From Diospyros lotus (Eukaryota; Streptophyta; Magnoliopsida; Ericales; Ebenaceae), in NCBI RefSeq assembly GCF_014633365.1, contig NC_068347.1, forward strand, positions 14,964,433 to 15,028,432: a DNA stretch of 64,000 bases. The letters are read 5' to 3'. The notes beneath the pieces were generated by a model. It made no database searches and was not told where the DNA came from. It worked only from the letters and a program-made list of their open reading frames with translations. Below, in pieces: positions 53,906 to 64,000 of this stretch. The stretch's first letter is position 1; each line of letters starts with the position of its first letter. A program made the translations under genes and the position numbers.

Positions 53906-54663
53906 AGATATTACATTTTGATTAGCTTATGATTGTACGATTGTAACCTTCCTCACACTTCCATTCGATTCCATAGTAATGTGCCCAACTTTCTTTTAAA
54001 AATGCATGCAGTAGACATTTGAGATCTATGTTACTGATTAACTCACATTTCTCAATCTCAATGTTGTAACATCCCGTATACTTTTGGGAACAAATTCAAA
54101 TTTAATTCGGAGATAATTCAGCATTTTTAGTAAAATTTTGGTAAGTGGACCTAGTGAGAAAAGAATTAATATGGGCCTGATTAATATTCTAAAATCTTAT
54201 ACAATCTTGAGATTATACCTTTGAGACAATTAATTTGCAACTATTAATTAAGTGGGAAGGAAAAATTTAATTAGAGATTAGTCTATTTGACCAACCAACG
54301 GAAGGAGTCAAACTCTGTGTTTGTATTGCACCCATACATATAATCTATATCTATATCTATATCTATTATATATTAAGGTTTAATTTAACATATTTTTTTA
54401 TGAGTATTTTATTTTTTTAATTTTATAGTAATAAGTGAATATTTTAGATTTTTTTTGAATTAATATTAGATTTTTCTAATTTTGTGGTGATTTCTAGATT
54501 ATTATTATTTTATTAATTGAATATATATACATTCTTTGAATGTAGTTAAGTGCATATATTGAATCTATCTAATTCAATCTAATAATATTATTAAGCCTAA
54601 TAAATTTATATTTCACTTGAACTTTACATATTCAATTAACACTTCGTATTCATAAATATCTAT
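53906..54663. other. AT-rich flank with a partial LTR-like start
   Basis: No gene. TGTAACATCCCGTATACTTT at about 54,065 looks like the first bases of a gypsy LTR, but nothing else of it can be defined before the second Tat element begins. A (CTATAT)n-like microsatellite lies at about 54,342-54,370. The remainder is poly-A/T rich. Confidence 0.4.
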
Positions 54664-55739
54664 TGATCTACCCAGGAAGGCGAAGCGGATATTTGATCAA
54701 GTGTGGGCCCCAATTTGCTGGGATTAAGTGAAGCCGGGGGGTCGAGGAAGACCCACTCGGCTATGCCGAGTGGGTGCCCACTCGGTTGGGCAGAGTGGAC
54801 ACCCCCACTCGGTTGCTCGAGTGGCCGAGCCCCCGCTCGATGCAACCGAGTGGGGGGTCACTTGGTCGTGGCGAGTGGCCCCTCGTCCCTAGCTCGGCCT
54901 AGCTGAGTGGGGTCCACTCGGTTAGGCCGAGGGATCCCCTTCGGGGGAGCAATCAAGTGGGGGTCACTCGATCATACCGAGTGACCCTCCGGGGTTGCTA
55001 ATTTCAGTGGGGGTCGCCAGATCCAACCGAGTGGCCCCCTCTCTCGTCAGTCGAATGACCTCCGGAAATCTCGGAATGGGCCACGAGTCTTGCCGAAAAT
55101 ATCGCGAGGCCTCTCTCTCTCCACCGCTATAAATATGAGACCCTGCCTTCATCACAAGGTACGCAATTTTGAGTAATTGAAGTACAATTTTCTCATTTTC
55201 TCTCGAGATCTAACTTAAGCATCGGAGGGTTTGCGCGGGGACCCCACCCGCGTCCTGACGGTGCTCTCGTTACGCCACTCGTCACCCTCAGGCCACTCGG
55301 TCACCTTGGCCACTCGTCACCCTCAGGCCACTCGGTCACCTTGGCCACTCGTCACCCTCAGGTCACTTGGTCACCTTGGCCACTCGTCATCCTCAGGTCA
55401 CTCGGTCACCTTGGTCACTTGTCACTCTCAGGCCACTCAGTCAGTAAGGCCACTCAGTCACCTTGGTCACTCGTCACCTTCAGGCCACTCGGTCAGCTTA
55501 GCCACTCGTCACCCTCAGGCCACTCGATCAGCAAGGCCACCAGATCATTTTAGGCCACCAGATCATTTTGGGCCACCAGATCATCAGCCTTATCAGACCA
55601 TTAGCTCTATCGGATTACCAGATCTTGACCTCTACCATATCCAGTTGCCTATCAAGATTCTCATCAGTGAAGACACGACTCCCAAGACTCTTGCGTCTGT
55701 CCGTAATTAAAAATAGATTGTTGTATTTTGGCAACAACA
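54664..55739 (+). repeat. 5' LTR of the second Tat element
   Basis: A 1,076-bp LTR starting TGATCTACCCAGG and ending GGCAACAACA. TATA box CTATAAATA at 55,127-55,135. The 35-bp repeats run over 55,273-55,530. The U3 carries the CCGAGTGG/CCACTCGG pairs as in the other copy, with a different arrangement around 54,780-54,990. Confidence 0.93.
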
Positions 55740-56053
55740 ATTGGTGCCGTCTATGGGAAACGCAAGACAAAAAGTCAACTTAGGAATGGCAAACACCTGT
55801 GGACAACGACGAACCCTCTCTCAAGGCGTAGAAACACGTCTACCACCACGAAACTCTCAGCAACAAGGAGCACCTCTTCACCCTCATAATGCTCAACCCA
55901 CAAGGAGGTGATCGCTCTATTTCCCCCATCCCGCAGGTGGGGAACCAATCAGTCCCACTTCCGCTTAACATCAGCTTAGGGCCACTTCCTACTGATCAAG
56001 CGGGGACTTCATGACAACCACCACGTACGGTCCCGTGGGAAGAGTATGAAGCA

Positions 56054-57490
56054 TTGAGACAGCAACACGTCGAGGGCATGCAGGCACTTCGAGACATGGC
56101 TGGTGTACTCCAAAGTATGATGCCTGGAGGGATGTTGCTTGATACTTCGAAAAAGTTTATGCCACCCCCTGAACCTCAGCCCGAGGTGGGAGCTAGTTCC
56201 TATCAAGAGGCCAATCCCGATTCTCATTCCCAATCTACTCCTCGACGAGAAGATAGGCCCAGATCACCACCACTACTAAGAAGGAACCCTCATTCCATGC
56301 CCCGAAGAAATGAAAACCCAAGAATGGAAAATAGGACCAGAAGCCCTCAAAGGCAGAGGTATAATGAAATAGTGGCCAGTACACAAACAAGACATGACAA
56401 TCAAACAACGGCTAGTATGCGTGATGACATGAAAAGAGTAGTAGAAGAGTTGCTTGAGCGGAAAAAGTTAATCCCTGCAATAGAAGAGCACCAGCGTAGA
56501 AAATGTCCTTTTACTGCAGATATATTGGAAAGGCCTTTGTCTCGAAAATTCAAAATGCCACAAATCACCCTTTACTTAGGAAATGACGATCCATATGATC
56601 ATTTTTAGAATTATGAGTCATTGATGATATTGCATGGATGAGATGACGACATAATGTGTCGAGCTTTTTCCTTAACACTATCAGGACACGCTCGAACATG
56701 GTTTAACAGCCTTCCAGAAGCTTCTATTTCATCATTTGGGCAGCTTAGAATAGAATTTATCAAGGCTTTTATGATTAACAGTCGAAGAAAAAAGGATGCC
56801 ACATATTTGCTCAGCATACGACAGGGGAATAAGGAATCCTTACGTCAATTTGTGGATAGATTTCGCAACGCTACTCTTGAAGTCCCTGATTTGCCGGCCC
56901 AAGTGGTAGTGTCTGTTATGCTCCAAGGGAGACGTCTCGCCTCTCTCTAAGAATCACTTTCTCTAGACCCTCCAACGTCCTTGGCCGATTTTTTTGTTAG
57001 AGCAAACTGGTATATCCTCCACACTAAAATTATGAGGAATGTGGTGGGGAATGAAGACAAAGAAAGGAAGAGAAAGGAACGTGAAGGAGAAGAAGAGTCT
57101 ATTCGACAACAGGAAAGGATTAGGAGATCGGATGTACCTAAACCTCATTTTAATCATTACACTCGGCTTTTATAGCCCCGATCAACTATATTGGCCTCAG
57201 TAGAGGGAGAATGGCTCCTTAAACTACCCTGTAGAGTTGACCGACCTATGGGAAAAAATCAAGAGGAGTATTGCAGATATCATTGAACTCAGGGACATTC
57301 CATTGATCATTGCAGAGAATTGAAGAATCGGATTGAGATGCTCATTCAAGAGGGGCACTTGCAAAGATACGTGAGAAACGAGGGAGAAGAAAACATGGAA
57401 CCCCGGCAAAGGGAAGATAAACGTGATGGGTATGAAAGGCCAAACCCGAGGCAACAAGAGAGAGGAAGAGATTTTAGGCAAGATACTCAT
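56054..57490 (+). pseudogene. Gag of the second Tat element
   Basis: Parallel to 27,653-28,980: a Pro/Arg-rich N-terminal part, KFKMPQITLYLGNDDPYDHF, a stop at 56,607, LTLSGHARTWFNSLPEASIS, LRQFVDRFRNATLEVPDLP, a stop at about 56,949, and a knuckle near CRYH...GHSIDHCRELKN (about 57,270-57,328). In this copy GHARTWFNSLPEA is intact where the first copy has a stop. Confidence 0.88.
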
Positions 57491-57499
57491 TTAAACAAT

Positions 57500-57916
57500 A
57501 AGCCGACTCAACAGGCCATTCACATTATTTCAGGTGGGGAAACCCTAGGTGGGGACACATTAGCCTCCCGAAAGGCATACGCCCTTCAAGCATACCAAGT
57601 TAATTTAGTGATGGAGGTAAGAGATCATGAAGAGCCAATCACCTTCGCCCCAATCGATCGAGGTGATATAATACTCCTGCATGATGATCCCATGGTTATC
57701 TCAACAGTCGTGGCTAAGCACCCCATCAGTAGAATTTTGGTAGATAGTGGTAGTTCTGTCAATTTGATCTACTGGAACTGTTTTGAGCAAATGCATTTAT
57801 CTCATGATCGATTGAAGAAAGTGTCCTCGCCCCTGTATAGCTTCACTGGAGAAGCGGTCCCAGTTGCAGGATCTATTCAGTTACCTATCATGTTAGGTGT
57901 AGACCCCAACTCGTAA
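57500..57916 (+). pseudogene. Protease of the second Tat element
   Basis: Continuous frame from 57,320 to 57,916. It includes VVAKHPISRILVDSGSSVNL (57,709-57,768), with the catalytic DSG intact, and then LYSFTGEAVPVAGSIQLPIM. It shows the pre-insertion state of the sequence that Cassandra interrupts in the first copy. A one-base frame change near 57,912 (GVDPNS-stop) separates it from the next part. Confidence 0.9.
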
Positions 57917-57933
57917 CTCGAAAAGCGAACTTC

Positions 57934-59230
57934 ATGGTGGTTAAAACCTCATCGGTAGCATATAACATGATTTTGGGTCGCCCGTTACTCAATGATCTAA
58001 GGACCGTGGTATCCTCAGGCTATTTATTGATGAAATTCATCACGCCCGTCGAAGTGGGACAGGTTCGAGGAGATCAAAAGAAAGCACGAACTTGTTATGT
58101 GTCATCTACAAAAAGGAAAAGAGTTGAAGAAACCTTATCCATAGTCGAGAAAGCCATACATAAATCCTTGGAAGAAGGAGCCGCACGCAAACCACAGCCT
58201 GTCGAAGAATTAGAGGCAGTCTATTTGAATGCAGCAAATACTGAAAAGGTAGCATATATGGGTTCCCAACTTCCGAGACCCTTAAAAGAAAAGATCACAA
58301 GAAGCCTGCGAGAGAATTCAGACGTATTTGCTTGGAAACTAAAAGATCTGCCAGGAATCAGTCCAGAGGTGATGTCACCACTTGAATGTGGATCCCTAGT
58401 TCAAGCCAGTCCGATAGAAGAAGCGAAACATTGCCCTTGATAGACTACAAGCATTGGAAGAAGAAGTTGATAAATTGCTAAAAGCGGGCTTCATTCGAGA
58501 AGTCTTAAATCCAGAGTGGTTAGCCAATGTTGTTATGGTCCCGAAGTCCAATGGAAAATGGCGTGTATGCGAAGATTTCACTAATCTCAAAAAAGCATGC
58601 CCCAAAGACTCATACCCACTCCTCGGATCGACCGTATGAAACATCTTGCTACCAGTTTCTGAGCTTTTTGGATGCTTTCTCGGGGTACCACCAAATAATG
58701 ATGTACCCTCCAGATCAGGAGAAGACGCCATTTATCACAGAAAAAGGGACATACTGCTACCAAGTCATGCCTTTTGAACTCAAGAACGCTAGAGCCACTT
58801 ATTAGCGTATGGTGAATAAAGTCTTTAAAGAATTACTGGGCGACACCATTGAAGCATACGTTGACGATATGATTGTGAAAATCCAAAAAGATGAATCACA
58901 TGTGAAAAAGCTAACACAGGTGCTTGGAGTCTTTAGATGATACAAGATGTGGTTAAATCCAACGAAGTGTGCCTTTGGAGTACAGTCTGGAAAATTCTTG
59001 GGATATATGATCACACAAAGAGGAATCGAGGCAAACCCCGAGAAAATTCAAGCAATATTGGATATGGAACCACCAACATCAACTAAGGAAGTTCAGCGAT
59101 TGGCAGGACGAATGGCAGCTCTCGGAGGTTTTCTCTCTAAGTTAGTTGAAAGAGAGCTCCCATTCTTGCGAACATTAAGAGCAAGAAAAAAGTTTAAGTG
59201 GACAGAACAATGCCAAAAATCATTTTAAGC
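57934..59230 (+). pseudogene. RT of the second Tat element
   Basis: SVAYNMILGRPLLNDLRTVV begins at 57,949. Then come LKDLPGISPEVMSPLECGSL, KLLKAGFIREVLNPEWLANV, FLDAFSGYHQIMMYPPDQEK (about 58,668), CYQVMPFELKNARATY (Gly to Glu) and EAYVDDMIVKIQKDESHVKK with the catalytic YVDD (about 58,857). FGVQSGKFLGYMITQRGIEA follows. Frame changes lie near 58,440, 58,535 and 58,640, with stops at about 58,802 and 58,937. Confidence 0.9.
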
Positions 59231-59239
59231 ATTAAAGGA

Positions 59240-60080
59240 GTATTTGAAAGAGGTTCCCCTATTAACACGACTAGAAACTGGAGAGACGTTGTACTTATAC
59301 TTGGGGATAAGTGATGAAGCCATAAGTGCAGTATTAATTAGGAATAAGGGACAATTGGATCGACCAATATATTACGTCAGCAAAGTATTACAAGGCCCCG
59401 AGACACGTTACCCCATGGTAGAAAAATTGGCGTTAGCACTGTTAAACGCCTCCAGAAAGTTAAGGCCATACTTCCAGGCTCATTCGATCATTGTACTTAT
59501 AGATCAGCCCTTGCGAAGTATTTTGCAAAGGCCCGAATGTTCCGGTTGCCTTACCAAATGGTCCATTGAGTTAAGTGAATATGATATCCAGTATCAACCT
59601 CGATAAGCTATAAAAGGACAGGCGCTGACCGACTTTATTGTGGAATGTAGACACTATAGTAAAGTAGGAGAAAATGAGCAGGCATGATGGTTGTTGTTTG
59701 TTGATGTAGCATCTGGTTCACAAGGAAGCGGTGCTGGGATAGTACTCGTATCTCCTGAGGGAGAAACGTTAGAGTATTCTTTGCGATTTGCTTTTCCAAG
59801 TACCAACAACGTAACTGAATATGAAGCATTAATTTCTAGAATGAGGATAGCAAAGAAATTGGAAGTAACATGATTGGTCGCCTATAGTGATTCTCAGTTA
59901 ATTGTACAGTAGTTTCTGTGACAATATGAAACCAAAGAGCAAATAATGGCTCAATACTTGCGCAAAGTAAAAGACTGGGCCCAGACATTTCAGAGTTTTC
60001 AATTAACACAAATAAACAGATCGCTTAATGGGCATGCTGATGCTTTGTCTAAACTAGCATCCACTAGAGAGACAACAAGA
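59240..60080 (+). pseudogene. RNase H domains of the second Tat element
   Basis: First domain: TLYLYLGISDEAISAVLIRN to EYDIQYQPR (59,244-59,605, open until a TGA). Second (aRH-type): LLFVDVASGSQGSGAGIVLV (59,691), NNVTEYEALISRMRIAKKLE, then stops at about 59,871, 59,909 and 59,919, and NRSLNGHADALSKLAS at 60,015. The Gly of the expected VDGAS motif is Val here, so this copy is probably inactive even apart from stops. Confidence 0.88.
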
Positions 60081-61210
60081 AGAGCAGTATTTGTGGAGAT
60101 GCTACATCAACCGAGCATTGAAGAAAAAGAGGTATCATGCGTTGAGGCAGGAACAGACTGGAGATCGCCCTTCTATCGTTATCTCACTAGCAATGAATTA
60201 CCAGATGATCCACAAAAAACAAGAAGACTTAAGATGCGGGTTTCAAGGTTTACCATTATAGATGGGATATTATATAAGCGAGCTTACACTACATCTCTTC
60301 TAAAATGTTTAGGCCCTCAAGAGGCCGAACATATCCTGGTAGAAGCTCATAGTGGAATGTGTGGAGAACACATTCCACGCAAGAGCCCTGGCAACCAAAA
60401 TTTTGAGAGTTGGTTTCTTTTGGCCCACACTAAGGTCAGACGCGCTAAATAAGGTCAAATCATGTGACAAATGCCAACGACATGCTCCAGTCCAATCTGC
60501 CCAATATCTCAACTGCAACCTACGTTCCAGCCTATACTATTCGCTCAGTGGGGCTTGGATATTATGGGACCTTTCCCTCAAGCACTTGGATAAAGAAAAT
60601 TTTTAATAGTGGCTACAGACTATTTCACCAAATGGATTGAAGCTGAAGCATTAGCCACCATTACAACATGAAAAGTAGAGGCAATGGTATGGAAAGACAT
60701 TGTGTGCCGGTTTGGGATACCAAGATTTATCGTTACGGATCATAGGAAGCAATTTGATTGTGACTCCTTTAGGAAATTTTGTGACAACCTAGGGATCCAA
60801 CTAAGATTCGCTTCAGTGGCGTACCCCCAAGCTAATGGACAAGCTGAGGTTAGTAACCGAACCATATTGCATGGCCTAAAAACTCGACTTAAAGGAGCCA
60901 GGGGGACATGGGCCGACGAGCTACCCACCATCTTATGGGCTTACTGAACGACTAGTCGGGTCTTTACTGGGGAAACTCCGTTCAATCTTGTATATGGGAC
61001 GGAGGCCTTAATTCCCATTGAAATTTCAGCTAAGTCCCCAAGACTGATGGCATACGAGGAAGAGGACGGCGCGAGGAATTCTGAAGCATTATGAGAAAAT
61101 TTGGATCTGATTGAAGAGTAGAGGGATAACACTACCATGAAGATAGCTGCATATCAGAGAGGAGTCGCTAGTTATTTCAATTCTAGGGTAAAGAATAGAC
61201 CCATGAAAGA
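60081..61210 (+). pseudogene. Integrase of the second Tat element
   Basis: The HHCC region is at about 60,349-60,490 (HSGMCGEH, CDKCQRHAP), with a frameshift around ISTRK-like sequence. The core runs from TDYFTKWIEAEALAT through IPRFIVTDHRKQFDCDSFRK and QANGQAEVSNRTILHGLKTR, keeping the catalytic Glu. Stops lie at about 60,592, 60,670 and 60,946. The C-terminal part continues to about 61,400. Confidence 0.88.
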
Positions 61211-61539
61211 AGGAGATCTAGTACTTCGAAGATCTGTTGTAACCAACGCGCTAGGGATGATGGAAAGCTACGAACAAATTGGGAAGGGCCATACCGCATT
61301 CAAAAGCTGATTGGTCCCAACACTTGCATTTTACAGACTCTTTCGGGAGACACCATGGGGAAAACATGGAATTCAAACTATCTGAAATTGTATACGAACG
61401 ATGTACCTGAGAAAATATTTGCAATAATATAAGTTCTAAATGGGACCGTGGACGTAGGCACAATTAGCTGAACCACGTAAAAATGCTTGTGTGCGCATGG
61501 TTGTCATTTTATTTACATCTACGGTAAGGGAACTCACAC

Positions 61540-61790
61540 ACGATCGAGCCCGTTGCCCCGCTTATGGCCCGACAAAGAGGTAAAATACGATCAAACCCGT
61601 TGCCCCGCTTATGGCCTGGCAACGAGGTAAAACACGATCGAGCCCGTTGCCCCGCTTATGGCCCAGCGACGACGTAAAATACGATCAAACCCGTTACCCC
61701 GCTTATGGCTCGGCAACGAGGTAAAATACGATCGAACCCGTTGCACCACCTATGGCCTGGCAACGAGGTAAAATATGCTCAGGCTCGCCA
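61540..61790 (+). repeat. 47-bp tandem repeats, second Tat copy
   Basis: Five to six units of the same 47-bp repeat as at 36,420-36,835 (GAGGTAAAATACGATC, GAGCCCGTTGCCCCGC, TTATGGCCCGGCAAC). A (GA)n run occurs just downstream at about 61,937-61,958. Confidence 0.9.
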
Positions 61791-61987
61791 CTCCATGCAT
61801 GATCCAAGAACGAAAGAAAAGTCCTGGCCTCATATCACTAGCAATAAAAGAATAAATCAAGCGGCAAAGAACGGAGCGCGTTGAGTAAGACAAAGAAGAA
61901 AATACTCATTGATAAAGCCATAACTCTCCTTAAAAAAAGAGAGAGAGAGAGAGAGAGCAACAACGAAAAGCAAACTACAATGAGGGT

Positions 61988-64000
61988 CTACTCACGGGAG
62001 CCAGACTTGCGAGTGGAACGCTTAGTAGACCCGAACGACACAACAGTAATCTCAAGAGACACCGTGGGAAGTTCCCCTTCCTCAACTTCTACCGTATGAG
62101 GGACATCTTCAACAGCTGCGCTAGGATCTTCTTTAGTGGCACTAGGGTCGATCGTCATGCCTTCTTCCCCACGATTGAAAGGAAACGGATTCCATGGGCC
62201 CGTTAGATTTTCCAAATCATCCACCAAGTAAGAATCCAAGTAAGAATAAGGACTAATAGGCTTATTTGGCTCATACTGACGCCAGTCTACTTGATGAGAC
62301 TCCTCAACATCGGGAGTAAGGAAAAGTTTAGGAAAAGTCTCTCCCGGACGCTGAGATTCCAGATGGGCGGGTGCCAGATAAAATCAATATTTCAGAAAAC
62401 CTGAAGCATATTTCCCCTTCCTATCTTGGCAATCAGTTGAGAGATGATATTCCTTCACCACCTCAGCCTGAATAACACGGGTATCCTTGCGACTTATGTT
62501 CAGTTCCGCCAAGCGTAGAGAGTGTTCTTGCAAAAGTGCTTCGTGCTTCGTCATCAATCCAACATTCTTGTGTTCTTCCTCTGTTAATTTAGAGCATAAG
62601 TCTTGAATTTCCCCTTGAAGGCTCGAGGTACCAACAGCAACCTCGGACAGCCAATCATGCATACGCCCAATCTCTGCCTCTGTATTCTTCTTCCCGAGCT
62701 CCGCCCAACGAGCATGACCCTTTAGCTCTTGACGCTCTTCATTCCAGGAAGATTGGCGTTTCCTCTAGTCGGAGATTTGGATTTCTACTTGCTCACGATA
62801 TGCCCTGTCCTTGGCATTGGAGGCAACGATCCCTTGGATCCCTTGCACCAGGAGCCGCTTTGCTTCATCCCTGGTCTAGGCATGATTACCGCCGATAAAT
62901 CGCCGTTCATCTCGAGGGAGAATGGTAGAATAGATGAGACGGGCGCCAATCCCGAGTTCGGTAATGGAGTCTGTCTCTAATACCCGAGGGGAAACTTCAA
63001 AATCCTGGCCACTAAGCTTCGTACCATCCTCGAGAATCATAATGTGTCTCATCTCAGCAAGAATGGGAAGTACAGGAGGTGGTCTCATGGATTTCTCGCC
63101 TTCGAGACGACGACGATCCTTCCTATTAGGAATTACAGGATTGCGACATTCTTCTTCCACCCGGGCCATGTCACCAGCAAATCGAGAAGATGAATTTTGC
63201 CTCGCTTGAGAATTGGGAGCAGAAGATGGAACGTCGATGGCCTTTTCATGAGAGAGAGGAATTGATGATGGGCTTTTCGTATGAGAAGGAACTTCAACAC
63301 TTGAATAGTCACTTCTTGGACGCCGCTGCCTTTCCACCCTAGTGGGAGAAACACTAACAGGCCTACGTGACCGAGGAGGGCGAGAGCTTGTAGATCCCTC
63401 GGCACCATGGGCAGAAGTCCCGGTCGTTGCCGCAACACGTGCCTCTTCTTCTTGGTGGCGTCTACGCAACTCCATCAACCTACCCAACCCATCCATTTCT
63501 ACAAAAATCAGTACAAAGCATTTAATGTGAAAAAATAATGTAATAATGGAAAAAGGAAGGCAATGACGAAAGATATTCTACCCCCAAGAGTGTTTTCCTC
63601 CAGAGGATTGAAAGGAGGATGGGAAGATGATTCAGGCATTTCCATCTCCTTCTCCCCTGACTCCTACCATTTCCTGATTGGATAGTGAAGAAGACTGGGG
63701 AGGAACAGTTGGCGTCATGACCCCCCCAACTCGCGATTCTGAAATTTTCCAAAGTTAAGAGGCTCATCAACTCAACAGGACCTGGCGCCGTTAACATTCC
63801 TACTAGACGATGATATACGCCCCGAACTTCCTTGCATGGAGGAAACCCTTGGCTGGCATCCTGATGGTTCCAGTATAGAGGAGCATCCCAGCCAGGCGGA
63901 GGTTCTATCACCACCCATCGCTCTTCAAACCGATTGATCTTGTTAGGAAGAGCACTGAATAGCTCCAAACCCGACACCTTCTGGAGTGTATAAAGGGCAC
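61988..64000 (-). pseudogene. Antisense ORF of the second Tat element, 5' end beyond window
   Basis: Minus strand. Exon 1 enters from beyond 64,000 (SGLELFSALPNKINRFEERW at 63,973, to LEENTLGG) and ends at 63,582. The 83-nt intron is 63,581-63,499. Exon 2 (63,498 onward) starts EMDGLGRLMELRRRHQEEEA and stays open for 206 codons to a TAG near 62,876, then continues to 61,988 with two further breaks. At the splice site the codon is CTG where the first copy has TAG, so the first copy's stop is a later mutation. A one-base shift occurs in exon 1 near 63,720 (the GGGGGG run). Its C-terminal half is coiled coil then acidic. Confidence 0.87.

Larger units (their letters stand above)
44445..53910 (-). 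mobile_element. CACTA (En/Spm-type) DNA transposon, right end uncertain
   Basis: The left end is CACTACAACAATTTTGGG (44,445-44,462), a typical plant CACTA terminus, preceded by a possible 3-bp target TCC. It is followed by a 47-bp subterminal repeat array. Two minus-strand genes lie inside: TNP2-type transposase (51,215-47,669) and a Transposase_24-type protein (47,393-45,192). Near the other side is an 80-bp repeat array (53,165-53,905) that looks subterminal. The expected complementary terminus (...TTGTTGTAGTG) was not found, so the right end is lost or mutated. The limit of 53,910 is a guess from the repeat array. Confidence 0.8.
54664..64000 (+). mobile_element. Second Tat-type gypsy element, cut by the window end
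   Basis: Same family, same orientation and same gene order as the element at 26,215. It has a 5' LTR (54,664-55,739), primer site ATTGGTGCCGTCTATGGGAA (55,740), gag, an intact protease motif, RT, two RNase H domains, integrase, the 47-bp repeats and the antisense ORF. It lacks the Cassandra and solo-LTR insertions. Stops are scattered through all domains. The 3' LTR would lie beyond 64,000. Confidence 0.95.

Noticed and set aside
53906..53960. Right CACTA terminal inverted repeat
   Set aside because: No complement of CACTACAACAATTTT was found between 51.3 and 54.6 kb, so no terminus is annotated.

Overview
The window is nuclear DNA from a seed plant, probably a dicot. The evidence is GT-AG introns of plant type, an AGO4/6/9-class Argonaute gene, and dense plant transposons: Ty3/gypsy of the Tat and chromovirus types, Ty1/copia, a Cassandra TRIM with 5S rRNA-like LTRs, CACTA and hAT. 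Only one host gene is convincingly present. The species cannot be named from the sequence.

Positions 1-3620 (minus strand) hold 15 coding exons of an AGO6-like Argonaute, running off the left edge inside the PIWI domain. A splice acceptor lies 4 bases before the ATG, and a leader-like exon with a good donor lies far upstream at about 24,809-24,985. The best model is therefore a 5' UTR intron of about 21 kb (3,625-24,808). That intron is packed with nested elements: a chromovirus-like gypsy LTR and gag carrying a solo LTR; a copia 5' end; a gypsy with a gag-to-integrase deletion; a non-autonomous LTR element with an unrecognised ORF and its own solo LTR; a 3.5-kb gypsy with matching target-site duplications (TSDs); and a minus-strand copia split by an hAT element (8-bp TSD) and by a complete 5.5-kb gypsy (5-bp TSD).

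Positions 26,215-41,183 are one Tat-type Ty3/gypsy element of about 15 kb, plus strand. Its order is gag, protease, RT, RNase H, a second RNase H and integrase, followed by a 47-bp tandem repeat and a long minus-strand ORF with its own TATA box and an 83-nt intron. A Cassandra TRIM (29,313-29,974) interrupts the protease, and a 2.6-kb solo LTR (31,001-33,635) interrupts the RT. Both insertions have perfect 5-bp TSDs.

Positions 44,445 to about 53.9 kb hold a CACTA element (minus strand). It carries a TNP2-type transposase gene (4 exons, 1,093 codons, two nonsense codons) and a second Transposase_24-like gene (8 exons, one 1-nt frameshift). Subterminal tandem repeats lie next to its CACTA terminus, and an 80-bp array lies near the presumed other end. 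From 54,664 to the window end is a second copy of the same Tat family, cut by the right edge. The stretches between contain AT-rich, mostly unassignable sequence.

The points most worth following are the RNA-silencing gene whose leader intron has become a transposon nest, and the Tat family's antisense gene, whose intron, promoter and shared palindromes suggest that it is transcribed as an independent unit.
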